A stretch of DNA of 64,000 nucleotides from Tritrichomonas musculus (Eukaryota; Parabasalia; Tritrichomonadida; Tritrichomonadidae): contig JAPFFF010000051.1 in NCBI GenBank assembly GCA_039105265.1, positions 930,001-994,000 on the forward strand. Reading direction: 5' to 3'. The stretch's first letter is position 1. Every line of letters starts with the position of its first letter. The notes below the pieces were generated by a model that was given only the letters and a program-made list of their open reading frames with translations, made no database searches and was not told the DNA's origin. The translations under genes and the position numbers were made by a program. Below are positions 21,501-30,313 of the stretch, in pieces.

Positions 21501-22366
21501 TAAAAATAAATTAAATTGCCCTATATATTAATTTAAGCATTCATTGAAAAATTTTGATAAGAATTATTTGACATTAAATTTTTTCTTTTATTTCATCAGC
21601 AAAACTTATATATTCTTATTATTGATTGATGTAAATTATTTTATTTTTTTCAGTGTCTGTCAATTCAATCTGGAAAAAAAAAAAAGTATTGAAAATTCTT
21701 TATTTTGATAATTGTTTTGCCCTTTTTATTATGCTCTTATTAAAGTGCATTTAGGCATTCATTTTTAGAACAAACATTAAAAAATATGGCCTTTTTTTTA
21801 AGGGAAAATTGATCAAAATTTTTTTAAATTTTGAAAGTTTACAAACTTTTTAATTAATATATTTTTTTTAAGAAAAAATAATCGGTTTTCCGGTCTCCAA
21901 CTTTTTGAGAGAGTTTTGTCATTGAAAAAGTGGTGAGATTTTAAAAATTTGAATAAAAATAATGAAAACTTTTATTCAAAAAGCGCTTTGAAAAAGCAAA
22001 ATGTTGTTAAGCATTAACGAATGATGATCAACAAGAATGAATGAATTAGATAGTTGCCTTAAGATCTAAAACACTCAATTTCTATTCCAAATCGACGTTA
22101 ATTAGTTCATCTTCCATTTGTCGCCTACAGGACAGAAAATGATATTAAACATTTATATATGCTTGTACTATCGCTCCAAACAGCTTCTCTTCAAGACTAG
22201 TTTTTACACAAATTATAGATTAATATATTTGAAAACCTATTGTTTCACGCTTGAACTTCAACTTTGCTATTTTTCAATTGCAAATTCACAAAAAAACCAA
22301 GATTTTTTTCTTGAAAAAGTGAATTTTTCAGAAGTTTCTGAAGTTTTAATTTTATCTTTTGAATAA
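21501..22366. other. Intergenic region upstream of the pseudokinase
   Basis: AT-rich spacer. An 82-codon plus-strand frame near 22118 lacks an ATG start and shows no family features, so I do not call a gene. Nothing else is supported. Confidence 0.5.
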
Positions 22367-23415
22367 AGGGTGTAGTATACTTTGTTTTTTTTTTAATTTA
22401 ATTGGCATCATTTTATAATTTATTTAATAAATAAGCGGTGGAATTTTTTTTAAAGATTTTTATTAACTTTTTTTTTCGAATTTTTCGGACATAATTATTA
22501 GAATATATAATTACAACAATTTTTCGATTTTTTTCTTTTAAACCAATAAAAATACTCAATATAAGGATTTAAATAAAATCCTGGTTTGATGCTCCATATC
22601 TTTGAATATTCATCGAAAAAAAAGGTCATTTGTACTGAGTATTTAAATATTCAATCATATTTCTTGCAATAAATAATAAATTTCAAAAAACTCAACATTA
22701 GTTTTTTTTTAGCTCTTGCTCTCTTTATATTACTGCATAAATCAATCTTCTATCCGGAGAATTGAATGACTACATACATTTTGAAAACCCTCGATTTTAT
22801 ATAGAAAATCGACGATTTTTTAATGATGATTCCATTTTTAATTAAAAATGGAATCATCATAAGGTTTTCGGATTAAAAGCGTTGCGATTTCATATATAAA
22901 TTAAAAATGGAATCATCATAAGCCACTAGAAAATGAAGAAAATTCCTATGTATGTAAACTTAAAATAATAAATAATAAATGTTTTTGTTCTATATAAGCT
23001 GGGATTTTGATATTTTAGAAATATTTATTGGCGAATTTGGATCAAAAACTTAATGTTTGCATATAGCAAAGTGCATCATCTTGAAATATGCAAGAATAAA
23101 AGAATTTTCCTATGAAATCGGGTTCATTGTTACTTTGGGAGATTTCTTTCTTGTGAATACTAAAGGTAAAATAATGAGGATTAAAAGGTCAATTTTTTAT
23201 TTCTTAAATTTTCTCTAAATTCTTTCTATGGTTAAATTCAAAATATTCTATAAGATCTCAGAAAAAAATTAACATTCTTTTATCTTAATGTTTTTAATTT
23301 ATTTTGTAATTATTATAGTATATATATATGAAGAAAAAATCACTTAATATCATATTTATATATAAAATATATAAACCAAATATTCAAAGAAAAAACTGCG
23401 AGTATACTACACCCT
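22367..23415. mobile_element. 1.05-kb non-coding element with 15-bp terminal inverted repeats (TAA duplication)
   Basis: The left end AGGGTGTAGTATACT at 22367 is matched by its exact inverse at 23401-23415. TAA flanks both ends (22364-22366 and 23416-23418). A 3-bp TWA-type target duplication is typical of PIF/Harbinger transposons. The interior has no transposase, so this would be a non-autonomous copy. It includes the perfect palindrome at 22823-22860. Class assignment rests only on the ends. Confidence 0.6.
22823..22922. repeat. Perfect 38-bp palindrome plus a third half-copy
   Basis: The palindrome (22823-22860) is made of ATGATGATTCCATTTTTAA and its exact inverse. A direct copy of its right half, extended to 24 bp and ending in ATAAG, recurs at 22899-22922. 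Both lie inside the 1.05-kb inverted-repeat element. Confidence 0.85.
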
Positions 23416-23696
23416 TAAAAACTTTAGAAAGTTATATTTTTCTAAATAAATAAATAAAAAAACATTCTAATAGATAATTTGATATATATAATCATTTAAA
23501 ACATTTAAACATTAAAAGAACCCAAAAATATTTATTCTTTTTAAAGATAAAGGCATTTTAAAATGTAAAAATTGGCTAAGTCCTAAAAGTCCGAACAATT
23601 TATAGGTTTCTATAAAAAAAAATTCATAATATAGAAAATGGAGCAAGTCCATAACTTTAATAACAAACAATTTTTTTATAAACTAAAATTTTTATG

Positions 23697-24191
23697 TTAT
23701 AACATAATATGGTTTAATTGTGGCAATTTTTCATGAATTTGTTTTTTATGTTTTTGAATATAATTTAAAATATCTTTAGAATGTTGATAATAATGTATGA
23801 AATATAGATCAATAGAACGACATTCATCACGAGTAATTCGTGGTAAATTTAAGCCTTGACAGATTTCATTATGAATTAATGTCACATACTTTTTTGGGAA
23901 CTTTTTCCTTGATGTAAAAATTCGATAAAAACTAAATTTGAAATCTGATGCTGCTTCACTCAAATTAACTGGACTTTTCTTTTTATGTTGTTGATATGGC
24001 TGATTCTGGAAACAAACACTATTATTAATAAAATAATTATTATTTCCATTTTCATTCTCGTTTTCACTTGAAACATTTGAACCACTTAAATCATCTGTTG
24101 GATCAATTGAAGGTTTCTCGCAGGTCAATAATATACTAGGCAAATCAACATCAAAAGGCAGCATTGGGAAAATCATCTTTGTTTCAAGCAT
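23697..24191 (-). CDS. Hypothetical protein, tandem paralogue A
   Basis: 164 residues from ATG (MLETK) to TAA. I do not recognise the family. The first 75 residues are low in structure, with an Asn/Glu-rich stretch (SSENENENGNNNYF). The last 85 are basic, helical and well ordered (FYRIFTSRKKFPKKYVTLIH, ITRDECRSIDLYFIHYYQ), which could be a small nucleic-acid-binding or protein-binding domain. There is no signal peptide or membrane segment. A second copy with the same start lies 1.3 kb further on in the same orientation. The middle 320 bp of the two genes are about 99% identical while both ends differ, so both copies are probably real genes shaped by recent gene conversion. Confidence 0.65.
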   Translation of the reverse strand: MLETKMIFPMLPFDVDLPSILLTCEKPSIDPTDDLSGSNVSSENENENGNNNYFINNSVCFQNQPYQQHKKKSPVNLSEAASDFKFSFYRIFTSRKKFPKKYVTLIHNEICQGLNLPRITRDECRSIDLYFIHYYQHSKDILNYIQKHKKQIHEKLPQLNHIML

Positions 24192-24344
24192 TCTTCCTTA
24201 AAAAAAAATGATTTATTTCACTTTTTTTTTTTTTAATAAAAAACATGACATTTTATTTTTTATTATAAAAACAAGACAAATAGAAAAAAGCAAAGGTGAA
24301 CTAAATAAGCTAAAATTTGTGCCCCAAAAAGGATCATTTACACT

Positions 24345-24376
<32 letters not shown>

Positions 24377-25024
24377 TTAGAAAGAAATCTTTATATTTTT
24401 TAGTTAAGCTTTTAAATATTATACATTATTAGACAATTTCTCCATTTATGTGAAAAAAAATACTTGAAAATGTTATAGGTCACTCCTTATTTTGAAAATA
24501 AAATCAATTTCTTATTTTTATTAAAGGTTTAGTTTCAAAATCAATTAGATTATTTTCCCAACTTTTTTCACATCAGATTTATCCATCTGAAAATTCAATT
24601 TATGTTTATGTAGAGCTTAAAAATGGAGTTGATTTGAAATTTGTTTCCAATAATCTTAAATATATTTGATTAAAAAAAGAATTTATTCAAAAAAAAAATA
24701 AAAATATCAATAGAAAAATATCGCATTCAAGTATGCCTAAATATTATTAATAAAAAATTAAGTTTTATTTTCATTCAATTATTGCATACAATAACAAGAC
24801 TAATGTCAAAATATTGGTTTCAATTGTCATAAAATATTGAATTGTCCAATAAAAATCTTTTTATTTGGGCACTAATTTATCGAATCTTATTGAAAAAATT
24901 TATTAATTGACCAAATAAGATAAAAAGATTTTTATTTATAATAGGATAATAACATCATCATTATTGATCAATAACAACCTTTATGTATTTAAAAAAAGTA
25001 CAAGTGCTGTACTTTTCTTCGAAA
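24192..25024. other. Spacer between the two paralogues
   Basis: AT-rich spacer with poly-T tracts. It contains an imperfect inverted repeat (arms about 24848-24868 and 24911-24939, core ATAAAAATCTTTTTAT) and no convincing gene. The flanking gene duplication does not extend into it. Confidence 0.5.
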
Positions 25025-25522
25025 TTAATACAAAATAGTTTTAAGTTCTGGTATTTTGTGAAGGATCCGATCCTTATTTTTCGTAAGATAAAATAAAATA
25101 TCTTTAGAATGTTGATAATAATGTATGAAATATAGATCAATAGAACGACATTCATCACGAGTAATTCGTGGTAAATTTAAGCTTTGGCAGATTTCATTAT
25201 GAATTAATGTCACATACTTTTTTGGGAACTTTTTCCTTGATGTAAAAATTCGATAAAAACTAAATTTGAAATCTGATGCTGCTTCACTCAAATTAACTGG
25301 ACTTTTCTTTTTATGTTGTTGATATGGCTGATTCTGGAAACAAACACTATTATTAATAAAATAATTATTATTTCCATTTTCATTCTCGTTTTCACTTGAA
25401 ACATTTGAACAACTTAAATCATCTGTTGGATTCATCAAGCCTGACAATACTATTGCAGGTAAATCAACATAGAAAGGCAGCATTGGGAAAATTTCTCTTG
25501 TTTCGACCTTTGTTTCAAGCAT
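25025..25522 (-). CDS. Hypothetical protein, tandem paralogue B
   Basis: 165 residues, taken from the ATG that matches the start of paralogue A (MLETKVETREIFPM). A longer reading upstream exists but is not shared with A. From SSENENEN to SKDIL the protein is identical to A except for one Gly/Ser difference. The last 25 residues (FYLTKNKDRILHKIPELKT against NYIQKHKKQIHEKLPQLNH) and the N-terminal region differ while keeping the same pattern. The family is unknown. The preserved pattern in the divergent tail suggests both copies were under selection before the middle was homogenised. Confidence 0.65.
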   Translation of the reverse strand: MLETKVETREIFPMLPFYVDLPAIVLSGLMNPTDDLSCSNVSSENENENGNNNYFINNSVCFQNQPYQQHKKKSPVNLSEAASDFKFSFYRIFTSRKKFPKKYVTLIHNEICQSLNLPRITRDECRSIDLYFIHYYQHSKDILFYLTKNKDRILHKIPELKTILY

Positions 25523-26201
25523 CCCTCTTCCTAAAAAATGAAATGTGAAAATTTTTAATTGAAAAAATAATATGACATTCAACGTTCTCTCAAATTTTGA
25601 TAATAAAGTTTAAATGATCAAAATCTATTTTTTTCATGACAAAATATTTTTATACAAATTTTATCTAGCATATTTACTGTATTATTAAATAAATCTATTT
25701 TGGCAAATGTGGAAAATTTAAAAAAAAAAAAAAAAAATGGAAATATACATTGTTGACAATCTAAGCATTTTGTGGTAAATGCTATCAAACCTCTAATTAC
25801 ATGACAGTCAATGGTATTTACGGCAAAAATTGTGCTTTTCATATCAATTTAATTAATATAATTTGCCCTTTTTTAAATATTCTTATTAAAATTTTTAAAT
25901 TTTTGGTGGTTACATTTTTCGTTATAAAAGTGGATTATATCTCCTCTCAATTTGGAAGAAAGGTAAATTATGAATATATCCATTAAAAGAACAGTGATTT
26001 CAATAAAAGTAAAATATTCTAAATTTTTATTTATTATAATTCATAAATAAAATAATATTCTATTTATTTACTATTGAAATGTTTATGATAAGTATTATTT
26101 TATTATTTTGAAAGAGATTAAAAAAATTGAATATAGTCATTGAAATTATTATTTGGTCATACATTTTATTGAATATAAATAAAATTTTTTTTCTTTTTCA
26201 A
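25523..26201. other. Intergenic region between divergent genes
   Basis: AT-rich, with a 16-base A run near 25722. The plus-strand kinase frame continues open upstream of its ATG as far as 26127 but without another ATG. I see no other feature. Confidence 0.5.
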
Positions 26202-28454
26202 ATGTTTAGTGTAAAAAATCTACAAATTGTTAAATACATAGGCGAGGGAAGATTCGGAAAGGTATATATACTTTTAAACACAGATGATCAACAACAATAT
26301 GCAGTTAAAATTTCAAAACAAGAATTTTCATCAAATATCGAAAAACAATCTTTTTCAAATAGCATGACTTGTTGGTCAAAAATCGAAAACCCAACAATAA
26401 TGCCACTTTATGCCTTTTTCCTTTTTAATTTTGAAGAACAAAATTTTCCAATGTTTATTACAAAGTATCTAATAAATGATTCACTCGAAAAAGTACTTGA
26501 AAAGCAATATCAAGGCGAATCTCCATCAAAATTTACCAATCCCGCCAAATATATAATATTGTTAGGAACAGCTCTTGGTTTAAAATATCTACATTCCCAA
26601 AAATTATTTCATGGTTACTTGAAACCTAGTAATATTCTACTTGATAAAAATTACTATCCAATAATTACGGATTTTTATGCTTCATCTATCCCCAAACTGC
26701 AAGTTTCTCAAATAATTAACAATTCTCCAATTAAATCAATATTGTATACAGCTCCTGAAATTTTCAAAGGAGAAGACTTGACAGAGAAATCCGATTCATA
26801 CTCTTTTTCGTTATTAGCTTACGAATTACTTGTTGGCCAGAGACCCTATGATGAATATAAGTCGATTCCACTTTTTCAGAACGCACTCACAAAAGGTGAA
26901 AGGCCGGAAATATCATATTTTCAAGATAATGAAATCAAATCATTTTTCAGCAGATGCTGGTCGAATGATCCCACGGCGCGTCCTACTTTTGAAGAAATCT
27001 GCGACGAAATCAAGAAAGACAAATATCGAGAACTTTTTGAGGCAACAGAAACCGATGTCGCAAACTTTTTGAGTATCTTTGAAAAAGTTGATTCAAAAAG
27101 TGAAGGGAAAGAAGAAGAAGAGGAAGAGGAAGAGGAAGAAAATGAAGAAGAAGAAGATGGAGAAGACAAAAAAGAAAAAGCTGACAACTTGTTTAAAAAA
27201 GGTTTCGGGTTGCTTCTCAAAGAGAGCAAAAAAGAAGGAATGAGTTGTCTTCGTGCAGCTTCTAAGCTAGGGAGCATCAAAGCTATGCTTTATCTTGCCA
27301 CGGTTCTAATAAAATCAGAAAATTCAGACAAGACGGAAGCCTCCGATCTGATCAAAAAGGCGGCTGATTTGGGTGATGTATCGGCGATGTATCAATATTC
27401 AAAACTTCTTTTCAAAGGCCAAATAATTCCGAAAGACTCCGTCACTGGAATGAAGTATCTGAGACGAGCAGCTGAATTAGGAGATGTGAAAGCGTCATCA
27501 GAACTCGGCATCCAGTTACTCGAAGGCAAAGATGTAGCTGCTGATCCTGATGAAGGAGTCCAATTTTTGAAATACGCCTCTGAAAACGGCGACGCAAACG
27601 CGATGCTTTACTATGGGCAGTCGCTGCTCGCTGGTACTGGCATCCAGCAGGACGTTAACGAAGCCATTAAATATATAAAGATGTCGTCGGACAAGGGAAA
27701 TCACGAGGCCATGCTTCGATATGGCATTCTTTTAGATAAGATGAAGCCTGAAAATAAAAGAGAAGCCGCTTTGTACTTCAAAAAGTCAGCCGACTTGGGA
27801 AACGTCACATCGATGGTCAAATACGCACTGAAGCTCGATCACGGCGACGGTGTTGTCGTCAATAAAAAAGAGGCCGCAAAGTACTACAAGTTGGCAGCAT
27901 CGAAAGGCAGCATAAAAGGAATGCTCTACTACGGAAATATGCTGATCGAAGGTGAAGGCGTCCTTCTCAACGCTCAAGAAGGTCTTCGATACATAAAGCA
28001 GGCGTCAGATACAGGAGACGATGAGGCGTTGCTCACTCATGGCCTCTTGCTGTTCTTCGGCCAAAAAGTGCCACAGGACGTGGTTGAAGGACTGAGAATG
28101 ATAAAATTGGCAGCCGATAAAGGTAACAATGAGGCAATGCTCAAATACGGTTTCTTGCTGATGAGCGGAAGAGGCTGCCAGAAGAACGAGAAGGAAGGCG
28201 CGGCGTTCGTCAAAATGGCCGTCGATAATGGAAACGTGCAGGCAATGTACGTACTAGGAAGCCTTTATTACAAAGGAGACGGAGTGCAGCTGAATAAAAG
28301 AGAGGCAGCACGGTACTATAAAATGGCAGCAGATCACGGATACCCAGCTGCAATGACAGAATACGGGAAAATGCTGAAGAAAGGTGATGGCATAGCAAAA
28401 AATGTTCGTGAAGGTGACCGTTATATTAAAATGGGTCAAAAATATTCTTGTTAA
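26202..28454 (+). CDS. Pseudokinase fused to about twelve Sel1-like repeats
   Basis: 750 residues from the first ATG (MFSVKNLQIVKYIGEG). The kinase-like domain covers about 5-290: Gly loop GEGRFG (14-19), ATP-site Lys36 in AVK, and APE at 184-186 are present. However, the catalytic HRD reads HGY (137-139) and DFG reads DFY (157-159), so catalysis is probably lost although nucleotide binding may remain. A Glu-rich hinge (about 299-325) is followed by twelve Sel1/TPR-like repeats of 36 residues to the end (for example YYGNMLIEGEGVLLNAQEGL). Kinase-Sel1 fusions are a characteristic trichomonad family and probably act as cytosolic scaffolds. The Sel1 half is clearly richer in GC than the kinase half. 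Confidence 0.88.
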   Translation: MFSVKNLQIVKYIGEGRFGKVYILLNTDDQQQYAVKISKQEFSSNIEKQSFSNSMTCWSKIENPTIMPLYAFFLFNFEEQNFPMFITKYLINDSLEKVLEKQYQGESPSKFTNPAKYIILLGTALGLKYLHSQKLFHGYLKPSNILLDKNYYPIITDFYASSIPKLQVSQIINNSPIKSILYTAPEIFKGEDLTEKSDSYSFSLLAYELLVGQRPYDEYKSIPLFQNALTKGERPEISYFQDNEIKSFFSRCWSNDPTARPTFEEICDEIKKDKYRELFEATETDVANFLSIFEKVDSKSEGKEEEEEEEEEENEEEEDGEDKKEKADNLFKKGFGLLLKESKKEGMSCLRAASKLGSIKAMLYLATVLIKSENSDKTEASDLIKKAADLGDVSAMYQYSKLLFKGQIIPKDSVTGMKYLRRAAELGDVKASSELGIQLLEGKDVAADPDEGVQFLKYASENGDANAMLYYGQSLLAGTGIQQDVNEAIKYIKMSSDKGNHEAMLRYGILLDKMKPENKREAALYFKKSADLGNVTSMVKYALKLDHGDGVVVNKKEAAKYYKLAASKGSIKGMLYYGNMLIEGEGVLLNAQEGLRYIKQASDTGDDEALLTHGLLLFFGQKVPQDVVEGLRMIKLAADKGNNEAMLKYGFLLMSGRGCQKNEKEGAAFVKMAVDNGNVQAMYVLGSLYYKGDGVQLNKREAARYYKMAADHGYPAAMTEYGKMLKKGDGIAKNVREGDRYIKMGQKYSC

Positions 28455-29024
28455 AAATTATTTTTTATATTTTATGAGACCATATAAAAAAGGTCAACCT
28501 GTTTATTTTTTTTTTTCCCACTTTTTGTATTAAATTGTAAAATTTAACGATCATATTTGACCAGTTTATGAAAATTTAAGGTCAATAAAAATCAACTTTA
28601 AAATACAATAAAAATATAAAATGCTCAAATCTTTTATTTAATTTAATAGGTTCATACTTCATCTATATATTAAATTATATTTTTTCGAGCAAAATAAAAG
28701 GTAGTGCCCAAAAATATTTTTCAATTCTGACTGTGCCCGAGTTTTTGGACCGGCAAATAACTTTGTTAGTACCCTAAATGCATTTTTATTTATGAATCTT
28801 ATCAAAACATGATTCTTTTTTGACAAAATTTCCTTGAATTACTTTCATTTAGTTCGAAAATTCATGAAATTGCATAAATTATTTGAAAATAAATATTTAT
28901 TTGTCGATCTTTTTTTCAAATATCTAAAGAGGAAAAAAAAAAAAAATGAAATATCATAATATTAAATATTTCAATGAAAAATGAATATATCTGCTGAAAT
29001 TATTTTTTTATTTATTCTTTTTAT
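28455..29024. other. Intergenic region between convergent genes
   Basis: AT-rich. A slightly GC-richer stretch at 28700-28790 (GGTAGTGCCC near one end, GTTAGTACCC near the other) may be a degraded repeat but has no provable boundaries. Confidence 0.45.
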
Positions 29025-29309
29025 TTAATGAGAATAAGGATCTTCTTCGGGTTTATAATATGGACAACTGGAATAATTTTGATGTAAAGACCAATCTTTT
29101 CCACACATCCAACAAAATTCTTTATGGCAATGTGTACAATTGATGTAATTAGAACCTCCACATCTATCAATAGGGGCCTTACATGAGGGGCATTTTTTAA
29201 ATCCTCCACCAAGGCTATTGATTTCTTTAAGATCATCATCAGTTAGTGTTTCCCAAATACTTCTTCGAGTTATTCCATCATTGCCTTGTGAATTGGTGCT
29301 TGTTTCCAT
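29025..29309 (-). CDS. Stand-alone Ariadne-type Rcat (RING2) zinc-finger protein
   Basis: 94 residues from the first ATG (METSTNSQGN). The C-terminal 55 residues match the third zinc domain of Ariadne/RBR ubiquitin ligases: CPSCKAPIDRCGGSNYINC, CTHCHKEFCWMCGKDW, then H and C (YSSCPYY). RBR ligases normally have RING1, IBR and Rcat over 200 residues or more; only Rcat is present here. The active-site Cys of the GGCNH motif is replaced by Ser (GGSNY), so it should not form a thioester with ubiquitin. It could be a small ubiquitin-pathway binding protein or an expressed fragment of a larger gene. No RING1 or IBR sequence is visible upstream. Confidence 0.65.
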   Translation of the reverse strand: METSTNSQGNDGITRRSIWETLTDDDLKEINSLGGGFKKCPSCKAPIDRCGGSNYINCTHCHKEFCWMCGKDWSLHQNYSSCPYYKPEEDPYSH

Positions 29310-29729
29310 TTTGTTTTTTTGCAAAATATAAATGAATTTTTATTTTGACAAAATATTTTTTTAGGAGGTCAAAATAAAAAAAAAAAATCAATAATTTGTA
29401 TGACTAATCATTCAAGAATTTTAAATAGATTTTCATTCTTGAAATGCAGCCTTTCTAATAGATAAAACCTTAGATGGTATAAATTAAAATTTGTAAAATG
29501 TTCAAAGTTTTCTTTTTAAATAGTTATATGGTCATACACCACTTAAAAAGTGATAGAATTATCTTATTCAAAGTAGTGTATATTTAATCATTCAAAATTT
29601 ACCAAATAAAAAAAGGTAAATATTTTTTTTTGAACTTTTTAGATTTTTTCCCCTCAATTTTTTTCTTTGTATATTTGTTCACAAATAGTTGAACTTTTTC
29701 ATAAAATTATCGTAAAAAATAATATTCAA

Positions 29730-29890
29730 TTATTGAATAAGTGATCGCAATATAATTATATAAACATCTACAGCTTCCCAATATATAGATGCTGTTGCAG
29801 CTCCACTCGAACGGACTACAGCAGCATTTGCAATTTCCTTATAATCAGGTATCAGAATAACAACTAGCAGATAATGAATAAAAAATATTT
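29730..29890 (-). pseudogene. Possible coding remnant, family unknown
   Basis: A GC-richer stretch reads on the minus strand as IPDYKEIANAAVVRSSGAAT followed by ASIYWEAVDVY, about 49 codons, with no ATG. It is better than random for this AT-rich region but too short to identify. Confidence 0.3.
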
Positions 29891-29958
29891 TTTTATTATT
29901 TATTATTTTTCTTTTAGTTTATATTAATTTAATCGTTCAAAATATTTTTTTTAAAAAA

Positions 29959-30196
29959 TTATTTCACATAGGCCACTTTTTGCATTGTTTTAAATTCAAA
30001 TAATGATTTGCATTGATAAAATGCATTTGTATTTATAACAATAACTGAAAAAGTCATCAAGTTTAGAACAATTGAAAAATATTTTCCAATTATTTGATTT
30101 AATATCATTAAGAATTTCAGCGTATTTAAGTGAAACACAGCCTCTGAAAGCAGAATGACCAATAGATTCAGCTTTCCAATTTTTCGAAGATTTCAA
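29959..30196 (-). pseudogene. BspA-like LRR gene fragment
   Basis: Two overlapping frames together carry BspA-type repeat pieces: SIGHSAFRGCVSLKYAEI in one, then VIVINTNAFYQCKSLFEFK in the other, about 230 bp in all. One frame break separates them and no start or further repeats exist. It is a relic of the same family as the intact genes at 16.8 kb and 34-38 kb. Confidence 0.65.
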
Positions 30197-30313
30197 AGTA
30201 AAAAAAAAAAAAAAATGTCAACTTTTAAAAGCAAATAACCTGTATTTCTATTCTTTTAATAAATGAGATAATAAATATATAATAAACAGATAAATAGTTT
30301 TTACTAATTCTAT

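Noticed and set aside
22118-22366. 82-codon frame near the 1.05-kb element
   Set aside because: It opens with TTG, has no ATG near the start and no recognisable domain.
25801-25986. Small plus-strand frame upstream of the pseudokinase
   Set aside because: Short, Phe/Ile-rich reading of AT sequence without any homology or promoter signal.
26921-28439. Long antisense frames across the Sel1 region
   Set aside because: They mirror the GC-richer repeats of the kinase-Sel1 gene, lack family features and are rich in Ser or Phe as expected from reverse reading.
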